Program-made: the position numbers and the translations under genes
Part shown: positions 10,156 to 18,952 of the stretch, in pieces
How positions within the stretch are numbered: position 1 is the stretch's first letter
Layout: each line of letters starts with the position of its first letter
NCBI RefSeq assembly: GCF_002850255.1
Contig: NZ_CP022523.1
Span: 248,001-312,000, forward strand
Reading direction: 5' to 3'
Length of the DNA stretch: 64,000 nt
Source: Pseudoalteromonas sp. NC201
GTDB taxonomy: Bacteria > Pseudomonadota > Gammaproteobacteria > Enterobacterales > Alteromonadaceae
The notes under the pieces: generated by a model
Seen by the model: the letters and a program-made list of their open reading frames with translations, nothing else
Databases searched by the model: none
What the model was told of the DNA's origin: nothing

Positions 10156-11221
10156 AAAAGTACTAATTGGGGTAGTGCTATGGATGGTGTGTTTTAGTGT
10201 TGATGCTAAACAGTCTTTAAATGTCTTGTTTGTTAATCCTTCTGTGCCTGGTGAACCATTTTGGCAGCGCGTCCAAGGCATTACAGAAGCGGCAGCGGAT
10301 CAATTCGATATTAGATTAGATGTGATCTATGGAGAAGGAAACCGAATTATACAGCTCGCTGAGCTTAAAAAATATTTGAGTTATCGTGCTACTCCCGACT
10401 ATGTCATCCTCATTAATTATCCTGGTGGTGCCGAAGAAAGCCTAAAGCTTTTAGAAAAATATGGGATCAATCATATTACTTTAGAAGAAACGATTTCGGG
10501 CCCTGAAAGGCAGGCGATAGGTAATCCAAAAGAACACTATAAGTATTGGCTTGGGGAAGTACATCATGATAATGACCAAGCCGGTTACGATCTGGCAAAG
10601 AAACTATACCAACAGGCTAAAACTAACGGTCATGAGACAATTTACCCTATTGCTATCAATGGTCACTATGGCACAGAGTCAGATATTAGAAGCAACGGTG
10701 CAAAGCGCTTTTTTGATGAAGTTGGCGTGGTGGTTCAGCAAACTGTCTACGCCGGGTGGTCAAAAGAACAAGCGCTTGATAAGACTAAGAAATTGTTGCA
10801 CCGCTATCCAAAAACAAACCTTATTTGGTGTGCGTCAGATTTGATGGCGATGGGAGCTATCACCGCAGCTGCATCAAGCGCTTCACAAATAGTGTTTGGT
10901 GGGTTTGATTGGTTGTCGGATACTTTTGAGCTTATTGAACATAATGAGATGCAAGCATCCGTTGGCGGGCACTTTATGATGGGGGCTTGGGCGTTGATTT
11001 CGGTGTACGATCATTATTATGGGCACCCTTTTTGGAAGGATAACACTGAACTTGCGTTTGATTTAACTGTGATCACCAAGGAAAATCTAGCTGACTATTA
11101 CTGGATAAAGTCAGCGAAAAACTGGCAATCTATTGATTACAAGGCAATGAGTCTTAGAGGAAAGCCTAAAGAGCAGTATCATTTTTCTCCTGAGCTATTA
11201 AGAAAAAGTTTGCAAAAGTAG
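10148..11221 (+). CDS. Periplasmic binding protein, sugar-binding type I fold (orphan)
   Basis: A 357-residue exported protein. Residues 1-20 form a Sec signal peptide ending near VDAK. The mature part starts with the NVLFVNPSVPGEPFW strand-loop typical of the ribose/LuxP-type type I binding fold (Peripla_BP_4-like), and later shows LIWCASDLMAMGAITAA and IVFGGFDW, the second-lobe elements. No ABC permease or ATPase is nearby, so it may feed a sensor protein instead of an importer. Coupling to the EAL-HDOD and DUF418 genes suggests a sensory or envelope role. The ligand cannot be read from the sequence. Confidence 0.75.
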   Translation: MIKKVLIGVVLWMVCFSVDAKQSLNVLFVNPSVPGEPFWQRVQGITEAAADQFDIRLDVIYGEGNRIIQLAELKKYLSYRATPDYVILINYPGGAEESLKLLEKYGINHITLEETISGPERQAIGNPKEHYKYWLGEVHHDNDQAGYDLAKKLYQQAKTNGHETIYPIAINGHYGTESDIRSNGAKRFFDEVGVVVQQTVYAGWSKEQALDKTKKLLHRYPKTNLIWCASDLMAMGAITAAASSASQIVFGGFDWLSDTFELIEHNEMQASVGGHFMMGAWALISVYDHYYGHPFWKDNTELAFDLTVITKENLADYYWIKSAKNWQSIDYKAMSLRGKPKEQYHFSPELLRKSLQK

Positions 11222-11286
11222 AAATGCAGTAGTGTAAAGCGGTTGAAGCGATTACAATACGGGTTTTTACTCAAAGTGGTTGTATC

Positions 11287-12273
11287 GTGACAGAGCAAAA
11301 GCGCCTCAATAAATACATCAGTGAAACAGGATTCTGCAGTCGTCGAGAAGCTGATGACTTAATCGCCTCAGGTCGTGTCAAAGTAAATGGAATTCTACCA
11401 GAAATGGGCACCAAAGTGTCTGATGCTGACACTATCATCATTGATGGTAAGCCTCTGAAAGCAAAGCCAAAGGCTGTATTTATTGCTTATAATAAACCTG
11501 TAGGTGTAACTTGTACCACCGAGCGTAAAATCAGAAGTAATATTGTCAGTGCAATTAACTATCCTGAGCGTATTTTCCCTATTGGTCGCTTAGACCGTCC
11601 ATCCGAAGGATTAATTTTCTTGACCAACCAAGGCGATATGGTCAATAAAATCCTTCGCGCCGGCAATAACCATGAAAAAGAGTATGAGGTTGTGGTCGAT
11701 AGGCCTATTGATGAGCGCTTTGTAAAACGTATGTCCTCTGGTGTTCCAATCCTTGGCACCGTCACAAAGCCTTGTAAAGTTCGTAAAACCGGGACTAAGT
11801 CATTTACCATTGTATTGACCCAAGGCTTAAATCGTCAAATTCGCAGAATGTGTGAATATCTAGGATTTGAAGTAACACACCTTAAACGTATTCGGATAAT
11901 GAATATCGATCTAACTGGCCTTAGCTCTGGTAAGTGGCGTCACCTTAACGAAAACGAAATGCGAGCGATTAATCACGCCACAGAGTCATCGAGTAAAACG
12001 CAAGAGGCATCAGCGGGTGCTGGTGCGGGAAAACAGCATGATAAGCCTAGAAGTGAAGTTAGTGAGGTTGGTCGTCCAAAGCAAGATAGGCGAGCGCATA
12101 ACAGCAAAGATCGAACAACTGAACTCGACAACCAAAATAGCGTTAAGCCTAAGCCAAAAACGCGAAATGGTGAACAAAATCACAGTCACAACAAACGTAA
12201 GTCAAGCCCAAAGCCCAATGCTAAGCCTGCAAAAAGGGTCAAAGGTACTTTGTCCTTAAATAAGAATAAGTGA
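11287..12273 (+). CDS. rluF: 23S rRNA pseudouridine synthase RluF
   Basis: A 328-residue RsuA-family enzyme. The N-terminal S4 RNA-binding domain (RLNKYISETGFCSRREAD) is followed by the catalytic domain, with the active-site Asp in IGRLDRPSEGLIFLTNQGD and the C-terminal block QGLNRQIRRMCEYLG. RluF modifies U2604 (and U2605) in 23S rRNA in Escherichia coli; the order of motifs fits RluF better than RluB or RsuA. The last hundred or so residues are a low-complexity tail rich in Lys, Arg, Asn and Ser, probably disordered RNA-binding sequence. Start is GTG; no strong ribosome site is visible. Confidence 0.9.
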   Translation: MTEQKRLNKYISETGFCSRREADDLIASGRVKVNGILPEMGTKVSDADTIIIDGKPLKAKPKAVFIAYNKPVGVTCTTERKIRSNIVSAINYPERIFPIGRLDRPSEGLIFLTNQGDMVNKILRAGNNHEKEYEVVVDRPIDERFVKRMSSGVPILGTVTKPCKVRKTGTKSFTIVLTQGLNRQIRRMCEYLGFEVTHLKRIRIMNIDLTGLSSGKWRHLNENEMRAINHATESSSKTQEASAGAGAGKQHDKPRSEVSEVGRPKQDRRAHNSKDRTTELDNQNSVKPKPKTRNGEQNHSHNKRKSSPKPNAKPAKRVKGTLSLNKNK

Positions 12274-12353
12274 CCTGAAGTTCGGAAATTAAGCAAAGAG
12301 TAGGGCAATGTAAAGCCCCTTGACAGCTTAATTAGAATGGGCAAAACGAAATA

Positions 12354-12381
12354 AATAAGGGCTATAGAAATAGCCCTTATT
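12354..12381. terminator. Bidirectional hairpin between rluF and minE
   Basis: A perfect 12-bp stem, AATAAGGGCTAT and ATAGCCCTTATT, with an AGAA loop, sits between the convergent rluF and minE genes. The U-tracts are weak on both strands, so terminator function is likely but not certain. Confidence 0.65.
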
Positions 12382-12397
12382 ACATTTACTCAAACTG

Positions 12398-12658
12398 TTA
12401 CTTTTCATCATCAGGTAGAGTAACGTTCAATTCTAATACTGCTAAGTCATCCTCGTTTTGTTCAAACTGGACGTTGACAGCATCCGAATCTACTTTCACA
12501 TATTTACGAATAACATCGAGGATATCTTGCTTAAGTTGTGGTAAGTAGTCAGGTGTACCACGCTTTGAGCGTTCGTGCGCAACGATGATTTGCAGTCGCT
12601 CTTTCGCTAATGATGCGCTATTTTTTTTCTCAGAACGAAAATAATCTAGTAATGACAC
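12398..12658 (-). CDS. minE: Cell division topological specificity factor MinE
   Basis: An 86-residue protein that stimulates MinD ATPase and drives pole-to-pole oscillation of MinCD. It has the N-terminal membrane-targeting and anti-MinCD part ([22 protein letters not shown] split around residue 10, then IIVAHERS) and the C-terminal dimerisation domain. The start is GTG at 12658, one base after the minD stop codon. The frame is open further upstream only because it runs under minD. Last gene of minCDE; length matches the family. Confidence 0.95.
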   Translation of the reverse strand: MSLLDYFRSEKKNSASLAKERLQIIVAHERSKRGTPDYLPQLKQDILDVIRKYVKVDSDAVNVQFEQNEDDLAVLELNVTLPDDEK

Positions 12659-12659
12659 C

Positions 12660-13469
12660 TTACCCTCCAAAGATCCGTTTGAAGATACCTTTCTTCTCAA
12701 CTTGTAAGAAGCGGAAATCAACGACTTCACCTAATAAGCGGTTAATTGCATCGCTGTATGCTTGGCCTGCATCAGACTCTTGGTCTAAGATAACCGGTTG
12801 ACCTGAGTTCGACGCATTAAGTACTGCTTTTGATTCAGGTATTACACCTAGTAAGTCAATCGCTAGAATTTCTTTTACATCGTCTACCGACAACATTTCA
12901 CCGCTATCTACCCGCTCTGGGTTATAACGTGTAAGCAATAGGTGTTCCTTAACCGGCTCTAGGCCCATTTCAGCGCGCTTCGACTTGCTTTGTAGAATAC
13001 CTAAAATACGGTCTGAGTCACGAACGGATGAAACTTCAGGGTTAGTTGCTACCACGGCTTCATCAGCGAAGTACAATGCCATCATTGCGCCTGCTTCAAT
13101 ACCCGCTGGTGAGTCGCAAATGATGAAATCAAATTCTTCTTTCATTTCATTTAGCACACGCTCAACCCCTTCTCGAGTGAGGGCGTCTTTATCACGAGTC
13201 TGAGAAGCTGGAAGAATATAAAGTTTTTCAACGCGCTTATCTTTAATCAATGCTTGATTTAGGTTTGCTTCACCGTTGATAACGTTGACAAAATCATAAA
13301 CAACGCGACGCTCGCATCCCATGATTAAGTCGAGGTTTCTAAGACCAATATCAAAATCGACAATGGCTGTTTTATAACCCTTTAGCGCTAAGCCAGTACC
13401 AATTGCTGCACTTGACGTTGTCTTACCAACACCGCCTTTACCTGAAGTTACGACAATAATTTTTGCCAT
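12660..13469 (-). CDS. minD: Septum site-determining ATPase MinD
   Basis: A 269-residue membrane-associated ATPase. The deviant Walker A loop is [12 protein letters not shown] near residue 10, the switch region is [10 protein letters not shown], and [13 protein letters not shown] is the Walker B region. The C-terminal amphipathic helix [11 protein letters not shown] binds the membrane. MinD recruits MinC to block polar FtsZ rings and is displaced by MinE. It lies 5 bases after minC and 1 base before minE in one operon. Confidence 0.97.
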   Translation of the reverse strand: MAKIIVVTSGKGGVGKTTSSAAIGTGLALKGYKTAIVDFDIGLRNLDLIMGCERRVVYDFVNVINGEANLNQALIKDKRVEKLYILPASQTRDKDALTREGVERVLNEMKEEFDFIICDSPAGIEAGAMMALYFADEAVVATNPEVSSVRDSDRILGILQSKSKRAEMGLEPVKEHLLLTRYNPERVDSGEMLSVDDVKEILAIDLLGVIPESKAVLNASNSGQPVILDQESDAGQAYSDAINRLLGEVVDFRFLQVEKKGIFKRIFGG

Positions 13470-13474
13470 CTGAT

Positions 13475-14179
13475 TTATCCTTTGACCAAAGCTGTAATTT
13501 TTAATGATTCGTCTTGTTGTGTTATTTGAGCAGCTTGACCCCAGTGTTCACCTTGCAGCGAATCACTGATCCAATAACTCCCGTTTATAGACACCAGCTC
13601 AGCTTCTAAGCGCTGACAGAATATACTCGTGTCTTCTTGGCCTTGCGCACCTGCGATTGCACGACCACGTAAAGTACCGTAAATGTGCACGTTACCATCG
13701 GCGATAACTTCTGCACCATGACTTACAGCACCTAGCACGATCAGATCACGGTCTTTAGCATAAATTTGCTGACCACTACGTACCGTTCCGTTCACAATTT
13801 GAGCAGGAAGATAAACTTGTTTTTCTACTACTTCTGCTGCTTGAGATTGTGATGGGGTACTCGGTTGCACATCCCTTGAATAGTTTAGTACAGAAAACCC
13901 GGCTTCTTTGGCTAAGTCGTGCTGACTTTGAGTACCGCTACACACACCCACTGGATTGAGCTGTAAATCGACCAGTGTTTGCTTTAACTCTTTGAATTCT
14001 ACAGTTTGCTCCTGAACATCAGCTAAATTAACGACAATTGGTGCACCTTGAAAAAATTTAGGCGCTTGCGAAATTTTGCTATCAAGATCTTGCCTTAACT
14101 TGGTCAGATCTAAAGAAAACAACTGCAGTACAGAGAGTGTAAATAGATTTCCTTTTAGTTCGAATGTTTGATTTGCCAT
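13475..14179 (-). CDS. minC: Septum formation inhibitor MinC
   Basis: A 234-residue FtsZ assembly inhibitor. The N-terminal domain (1-105) binds FtsZ. A linker rich in Ser, Gln and Pro follows, then the C-terminal beta-helix (about 125-225) with GTVRSGQQIYAKDRDLIVLG and GNVHIYGTLRGRA, the MinD-binding repeats. First gene of minCDE; its upstream region faces the divergent ycgL gene, so the two share a 135-bp promoter region. Confidence 0.96.
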   Translation of the reverse strand: MANQTFELKGNLFTLSVLQLFSLDLTKLRQDLDSKISQAPKFFQGAPIVVNLADVQEQTVEFKELKQTLVDLQLNPVGVCSGTQSQHDLAKEAGFSVLNYSRDVQPSTPSQSQAAEVVEKQVYLPAQIVNGTVRSGQQIYAKDRDLIVLGAVSHGAEVIADGNVHIYGTLRGRAIAGAQGQEDTSIFCQRLEAELVSINGSYWISDSLQGEHWGQAAQITQQDESLKITALVKG

Positions 14180-14314
14180 ATGTACTCAAATTTCTGTTAC
14201 AACCGCCGCTAAAGCCTTATCTAGCTGACTTTAGCGGTTAGTAAAACTTTCCACAACTTACTAATAGCATGGTATAGTGACCGCCCATGATTAGCAAGAA
14301 TTTATAGGCTTATA

Positions 14315-14596
14315 ATGCTCACTGCCATATACAAAAGTCCAAAAAAAGCGGATACCTATCTTTTTGTAACTAAAAGAGATGATTTTTCCAATGTCCCTGC
14401 ACCGTTAATGGAAACTTTCGGCACTCCTACCTATGTCATGATTATTGACCTTGCGAGAAGAACAAAATTGGGAATTGCTGATCTTGAAACGGTTAAGCAA
14501 AAATTAACTGACGATGGGTTTTACTTGCAACTTCCACCGCATACAGAAAGCTTGCTTGATGAATTTAGAAAGCAAAACGGAGTAACAGATTCGTGA
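14315..14596 (+). CDS. ycgL: YcgL domain-containing protein
   Basis: A 93-residue cytoplasmic protein of the YcgL family, which is common in Gammaproteobacteria and has no firmly established function. The start MLTAIYKSPKKADTYLFV and the central FGTPTYVMIIDL are typical. It is divergent from minC, the usual position of ycgL, and overlaps the following transglycosylase gene by 4 bases, indicating coupled translation. Confidence 0.9.
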   Translation: MLTAIYKSPKKADTYLFVTKRDDFSNVPAPLMETFGTPTYVMIIDLARRTKLGIADLETVKQKLTDDGFYLQLPPHTESLLDEFRKQNGVTDS

Positions 14597-15609
14597 TAAA
14601 AAAAATTTCCCTACTAGTAGCCTCAGTTTGCTTGTCCACATCAGTCTTTGCTAATACTCAAGCGAAGTTTGATGAATACCTCAAAAACTTAAAACAAGAA
14701 GCGATTGACAAGGGCTATACACAACAATTAGTTGATGAGGCTTTTGCAACAGCAGTATTTAAGGAAAAGGTGATTAAGGCTGATAAGTCCCAGCCAGAAA
14801 TTGTCGAAACACTAGAAACTTATTTACCCAAGCGCGTCCCTGAATGGAAAATCCAACAGGCTCGCAAACTCTACAAAGAACACCAAGAATCTTTAGAAAA
14901 AATAGCAAAAGAATATGGCGTACAGGCACGGTTTATTGTTGCCCTGTGGGGCCTTGAAAGCAACTTTGGTCGTATTCAAGGCGGCTATCCAGTCATTAGT
15001 GCGTTAGTGACGCTTGCTTTTGATGGTCGTCGAGAAGCTTTGTATAAAAGACAGTTGTGGGCTGCGCTGGATATTTTAAGAGATGGTCACATCGGTCTGG
15101 ATGATTTCAAAGGATCGTGGGCAGGAGCAATGGGTCAAACTCAGTTTATGCCAACTTCATTTACGTCTTATGCTGTTGATTATAATAAAGATGGTCGTAA
15201 GGACATTTGGACGACACAAGAAGATGCTTTTGCGTCAATAGCCAATTACCTGAAAAGTGTGGGCTGGAACGACGATCTCACTTGGGGTCGCCAAGTTAAG
15301 CTACCTGAAGGTTTTGACAATAGCTACATTTTAAAGCGTGGTACTAAAACGCACAGCGAATGGTTAAAAGAGTGGAGTAAATCAGAGCGTTCATTGCAGG
15401 AGTGGCAAGCGCTTGGTCTTCGTAGGATGGATGGCACTGACTTGCCAAAAGTGAATATCACAGCCGCTTTAGTGATGCCAGATGACGCCAATGGCCGGAT
15501 GTACTTGGCTTATGACAATTACAAGGCTTTAATGAATTGGAATAGATCTTATTACTTTGCCTCAAGTGTTGGATATTTATCTGACAGAATAGGTTACCCA
15601 AAGATTTAG
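14593..15609 (+). CDS. Lytic murein transglycosylase, MltB family
   Basis: A 338-residue exported enzyme that cleaves the MurNAc-GlcNAc bond of peptidoglycan to give 1,6-anhydro ends. A Sec signal peptide ends near VFAN (residue 21) and there is no lipobox. The catalytic Glu is in ALWGLESNFGRIQGGYPV, followed by GSWAGAMGQTQFMPTSF and NYLKSVGWND, all characteristic of the MltB/SltB35 fold. The C-terminal part ends in a short YxxGVGYLSDR-like motif (SSVGYLSDRIG). It starts with GTG overlapping ycgL and is followed by a terminator. Confidence 0.92.
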   Translation: MIKKISLLVASVCLSTSVFANTQAKFDEYLKNLKQEAIDKGYTQQLVDEAFATAVFKEKVIKADKSQPEIVETLETYLPKRVPEWKIQQARKLYKEHQESLEKIAKEYGVQARFIVALWGLESNFGRIQGGYPVISALVTLAFDGRREALYKRQLWAALDILRDGHIGLDDFKGSWAGAMGQTQFMPTSFTSYAVDYNKDGRKDIWTTQEDAFASIANYLKSVGWNDDLTWGRQVKLPEGFDNSYILKRGTKTHSEWLKEWSKSERSLQEWQALGLRRMDGTDLPKVNITAALVMPDDANGRMYLAYDNYKALMNWNRSYYFASSVGYLSDRIGYPKI

Positions 15610-15625
15610 CCACAAAGTCAGACTT

Positions 15626-15651
15626 AGCCCGCTCGAATAGCGGGCTTTTTT
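15626..15651 (+). terminator. Rho-independent terminator after the transglycosylase gene
   Basis: AGCCCGCT and AGCGGGCT form a perfect 8-bp stem with a CGAAT loop, followed by a run of T. Confidence 0.9.
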
Positions 15652-15750
15652 ATGCCTATTTATTGGATGATAAAGCTTGCTTCGCAGGCATTAGATTTGC
15701 AGTAAACAAAAAAGACATATAGCAAAGACGAGTAGTATTCATAAAGCAAT

Positions 15751-15777
15751 AAAAAAGGCAGCGTCCAACTCGCTGCC
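15751..15777 (-). terminator. Terminator of the cytochrome bd operon
   Basis: GGCAGCG and CGCTGCC pair around a 7-base loop; AAAAAA at 15751-15756 gives a U-tract on the minus strand, directly downstream of cydB. A short T-run on the other side may also serve plus-strand transcripts. Confidence 0.85.
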
Positions 15778-15804
15778 TTTTGGTTGGGCTAATGTATGCA
15801 AGTG

Positions 15805-16803
15805 TCAATAGTAGGACAAAGGTTGAACCTTGCCCCAAAAGACTCGGTACGAAAATAGTGTATATGCAATTAAGGTCGGCACCACAATGACTACGCCATA
15901 TAATAAGAAAGTAAGAGCCGATGCGTCAGCGACTGCTTCGAAGATGGTTAGCTTGCCTGGCACTACGAATGGGTAAAAGCTATAAACTAAGCCGAAGAAG
16001 CAAAGCACAAAGATAAATGCTGAAATCAGGAACGGTAACCAAGCACCATTATCCGGCGACTTTGGTAGTTTCTGTAACACAAGTTCTAAAATTACAAAGA
16101 GCGACAAGCAAATAATCGGGGCTGGTAATACGACTAAGGCCATCGGGAGGTCAAACCAACGCTCATAGATCCACTCATTAATCGCTGGGTTGATGATAGA
16201 AACGAGCAACACCCCAACAAAGGCTACTCTCGCAAATTTTTTGCACCAGCTAATCGCATCTTGCTGCAATTGCCCTTCACACTTCATAATTAGCCATGCT
16301 GAACCAATCAAGCCATACGCGCAGACAACGCCAATTCCACTAAAGACCGCAAATGCATGGGCAAGAGGGGTATTTTCAAAGCCTATGACATAAAGCCCCA
16401 GCATATACCCTTGCGCAAACGAGGTGAGTAGCGACCCAAATTTAAATACTTTGTCCCACCGCCTTTGGCGTTTAACTCTCGCTTTTGCTCTGAAATCAAA
16501 AGCGACACCACGCATAATTAAGCCAAAGAGTAAAAACACAACAGGAATGTAGAGCGCCTGCAAGATCATACTATGGGCTTGAGGAAATGCGATAAATGCG
16601 AGGCCTACAGCTAAAACTAACCACGTTTCATTGGCATCCCAAAATGGACCGATAGAGGCTATCATAGTGTCTGCGGTTTCTTTATCGTCCAGCGGGATCA
16701 TCATGCCAACGCCAAGGTCGTAACCATCTAATATTGCATAAACAAGCACAGCGAGTGCCATCAAACCGGCATAGATGAGAGATAGATATTCCGGATTAAA
16801 CAC
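15805..16803 (-). CDS. cioB: Cytochrome bd-type quinol oxidase subunit II (CydB/CioB)
   Basis: A 332-residue inner-membrane protein with about eight to nine transmembrane segments. The DGYDLGVGMM block near the N-terminus and GPFWDANETWLVLAVG are the signatures of subunit II. I chose GTG at 16803 because a strong GAGGAGG lies 6 bases upstream (16810-16816); a frame opening at 16821 has no ribosome site. The start overlaps the end of subunit I by 8 bases, so the two subunits are coupled. No cydX-like small gene is evident before the terminator. Confidence 0.93.
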   Translation of the reverse strand: MFNPEYLSLIYAGLMALAVLVYAILDGYDLGVGMMIPLDDKETADTMIASIGPFWDANETWLVLAVGLAFIAFPQAHSMILQALYIPVVFLLFGLIMRGVAFDFRAKARVKRQRRWDKVFKFGSLLTSFAQGYMLGLYVIGFENTPLAHAFAVFSGIGVVCAYGLIGSAWLIMKCEGQLQQDAISWCKKFARVAFVGVLLVSIINPAINEWIYERWFDLPMALVVLPAPIICLSLFVILELVLQKLPKSPDNGAWLPFLISAFIFVLCFFGLVYSFYPFVVPGKLTIFEAVADASALTFLLYGVVIVVPTLIAYTLFSYRVFWGKVQPLSYY

Positions 16804-18142
16804 GAGTAACCTCCTCAGCAAATTCCTTCATGTCGTACTCTTCCACTTCTACAGACTTGCTAGCAGTGTGGAACAAAGTGCGAATATAAGCGTACAGTAA
16901 GATTGCATATATCGTCAGATAGCCAATGAGTGTAAATAAGACGTTTTCTGAGGCAATTGTTGTGACTGCATCTTCAACTCTTAAGATACCACTGACGATA
17001 TAAGGTTGGCGGCCAATTTCTGTGACATACCAGCCTGCGAGGGTAGCCACCCAGCCTGAGAAAGTCATCGCAACAAGCGTTTTCAGTTGCCACTTCGGTA
17101 ACTCGCCCTTTTTCCATAATGTAAAACGAGTGACAAACGCAACTAAGATCATCAGCATGCCCATCCCAACCATGATTCTAAAACCGAAAAAGACGGGCTT
17201 AACAGGTGGGTGTTCACCTTTAAATTCATTAAGCCCTTTAATTTCACCGTTAACGTCGTGGGTAAGAATAAAACTTGCCATGTTAGGAATACCGAGCGCA
17301 AAGTCGTTGCGTCTTTCTTCCTCATTCGGAATTGCGAATAATAGTAGTGGTGCACCTTTCTCTGTTTCCCAAACCCCTTCCATTGCTGCAATTTTTTGTG
17401 GTTGATGTTTTAGCGTATTTAGGCCATGCAAATCGCCAACGAAAGCCTGCAATGGAGTAAGCAGCGCCGCAACTGTTAATGCAACGGTTAGCGCTTTCTT
17501 GGGGGCATGTTTTTCATCGTTTTTCAGCATCCGATACGCACTGACACCAGCTATCAAAAATGAAGCCGTCAGCGCACTAGCTAATAACATATGGAAGAAG
17601 CGATAACCGAATGAAGGATTGAAAATAACTTCGAACCAGTCCGTGGGATATACGATACCGTCTCTAAGTTCAAAGCCTGTCGGGGTTTGCATCCAACTAT
17701 TCAAAGACAGGATCCAAAATGCGGAAAGCGTTGTACCTATGGCGACGATAAAAGTGGCTAAAGTATGTATTTTAGGTGGTACGCGCTTCATGCCAAACAA
17801 CATGATCCCTAAAAATGTTGCTTCCATAAAAAATGCGGTCAATACTTCATAACCGAGCAAGGGACCTGCAATATTGCCGACTTTCTCCATAAAGCCGGGC
17901 CAGTTTGTACCAAACTGGAACGACATGGTAATGCCGCTTACGACACCGAGTGCAAAGGTTAATGCAAAAATTTTGACCCAAAAGCGATAAGCTCTTAACC
18001 AAACCGGGTGTTCGGTTAGGTCATACTTGAGTTTAAAAAACGCCAGAAACCAAGCTAACGCGATGGTTATCGTGGGAAAGAGAATATGAAAACTAATATT
18101 TGCTGCGAATTGTATTCGCGACAACAACAACGTATCAAGCAT
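16796..18142 (-). CDS. cioA: Cytochrome bd-type quinol oxidase subunit I, cyanide-insensitive (CIO) subtype
   Basis: A 448-residue haem-bearing subunit that reduces oxygen to water with quinol electrons. His in FAANISFHILFP and the GYEVLTAFFMEATFLGIMLFG helix with its conserved Glu are present, and GWYVTEIGRQPYIVSG near residue 365 is the quinol/haem region. At 448 residues it is clearly shorter than Escherichia coli CydA (about 520) because the Q-loop is short, the mark of CIO-type oxidases. It follows the GbsR-like regulator gene by 15 bases and shares its promoter. Confidence 0.93.
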   Translation of the reverse strand: MLDTLLLSRIQFAANISFHILFPTITIALAWFLAFFKLKYDLTEHPVWLRAYRFWVKIFALTFALGVVSGITMSFQFGTNWPGFMEKVGNIAGPLLGYEVLTAFFMEATFLGIMLFGMKRVPPKIHTLATFIVAIGTTLSAFWILSLNSWMQTPTGFELRDGIVYPTDWFEVIFNPSFGYRFFHMLLASALTASFLIAGVSAYRMLKNDEKHAPKKALTVALTVAALLTPLQAFVGDLHGLNTLKHQPQKIAAMEGVWETEKGAPLLLFAIPNEEERRNDFALGIPNMASFILTHDVNGEIKGLNEFKGEHPPVKPVFFGFRIMVGMGMLMILVAFVTRFTLWKKGELPKWQLKTLVAMTFSGWVATLAGWYVTEIGRQPYIVSGILRVEDAVTTIASENVLFTLIGYLTIYAILLYAYIRTLFHTASKSVEVEEYDMKEFAEEVTRV

Positions 18143-18157
18143 GACGCACCTCGCACT

Positions 18158-18703
18158 TTAAGACTTACGTAATAATTTATCCTTTAAATCTATTACTTTA
18201 CTCACAGAAGAACCGAGCTTCATCAACGATTGCAATTGCTCTGGTGATAGGCGTTGAAGTTCCGCTGACCACTTAGTGACGGTTTCAAGTAGGTCATGAA
18301 TGGATTGCATTTGCTGCTGTGCATACACTTCTTCAGGTGAGTTGGCGCTATCTAGGATTTGGTCACGAAGTAGAGTTAGTGTTGGGTCGATTTCCCTTTT
18401 TCTTCTCTCTTCAAATACGCGGTTAGCGAGATCCCAAATAGAGCCGTTTGGAGAGTAGTATTCTTTACGGTCGCCGGGAATATGATGCACCTTAACTAGT
18501 TGCCAAGATTGCAATTCTTTTATTCCCATACTCACGTTACCGCGTGAAATTTTTAACGCATCGGCGATTTCGTTCGCTGTTAATGGTTTTTCATTAATAA
18601 CCAACAAACCAACCATTTGTCCTATAGTTCTGTTGAAACCCCAACGGCTTCCCATTTCGCCGCAATGAAGTACAAAATTTTCTATTTTTGGTGATAAGTT
18701 CAT
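18158..18703 (-). CDS. GbsR/MarR-type transcriptional regulator
   Basis: A 181-residue winged-helix protein. Residues 1-90 hold the GbsR-like opening (ENFVLHCGEMGSRWGFNRTIGQ) and the helix-turn-helix ANEIADALKISRGNVSMGIKEL with the wing VKVHHIPGDRKEYY. The C-terminal half is helical and probably dimerises. GbsR regulators control choline-to-glycine-betaine genes in Bacillus, but this subgroup is placed directly in front of bd oxidase genes. Here it is the first gene of the operon, 15 bases from cioA, so control of that operon is the best inference. Confidence 0.85.
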   Translation of the reverse strand: MNLSPKIENFVLHCGEMGSRWGFNRTIGQMVGLLVINEKPLTANEIADALKISRGNVSMGIKELQSWQLVKVHHIPGDRKEYYSPNGSIWDLANRVFEERRKREIDPTLTLLRDQILDSANSPEEVYAQQQMQSIHDLLETVTKWSAELQRLSPEQLQSLMKLGSSVSKVIDLKDKLLRKS

Positions 18704-18750
18704 TGTTCTAAACTTTCAGTAATTATTGAAACTTTAATATAAAGGTCACT

Positions 18751-18764
18751 TTGACTTAGATCAA
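18751..18764. promoter_or_regulatory. FNR/Anr-type binding site upstream of the bd oxidase operon
   Basis: TTGAC-TTAG-ATCAA differs from the FNR/Anr consensus TTGAT-N4-ATCAA at one base. It lies about 48-61 bases upstream of the GbsR start codon, a common activator position. Oxygen-responsive control of cioAB by an FNR-family protein is inferred. Confidence 0.7.
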
Positions 18765-18952
18765 GCATTAATTAAGCTCAACTACAACATAGTGAAAGTT
18801 AACCTTCCCCGAATATCTATAATTGCCATCCACTGACCGCAAATCAATATAAATTTCAAATCATTGTGATTTAATGCGGCCACAATCACACGGATTATGC
18901 TGCACAGCCTCCTACTTTTGCAGCGGTACTCACATGACACGGGAATTTATAC

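Noticed and set aside
12659..12730. Longer MinE start inside minD
   Set aside because: The family start is the GTG at 12658; the extra codons only reflect an open frame under minD.
17022..17405. 127-codon open frame opposite cioA
   Set aside because: Antisense to conserved oxidase sequence with no signal of its own.
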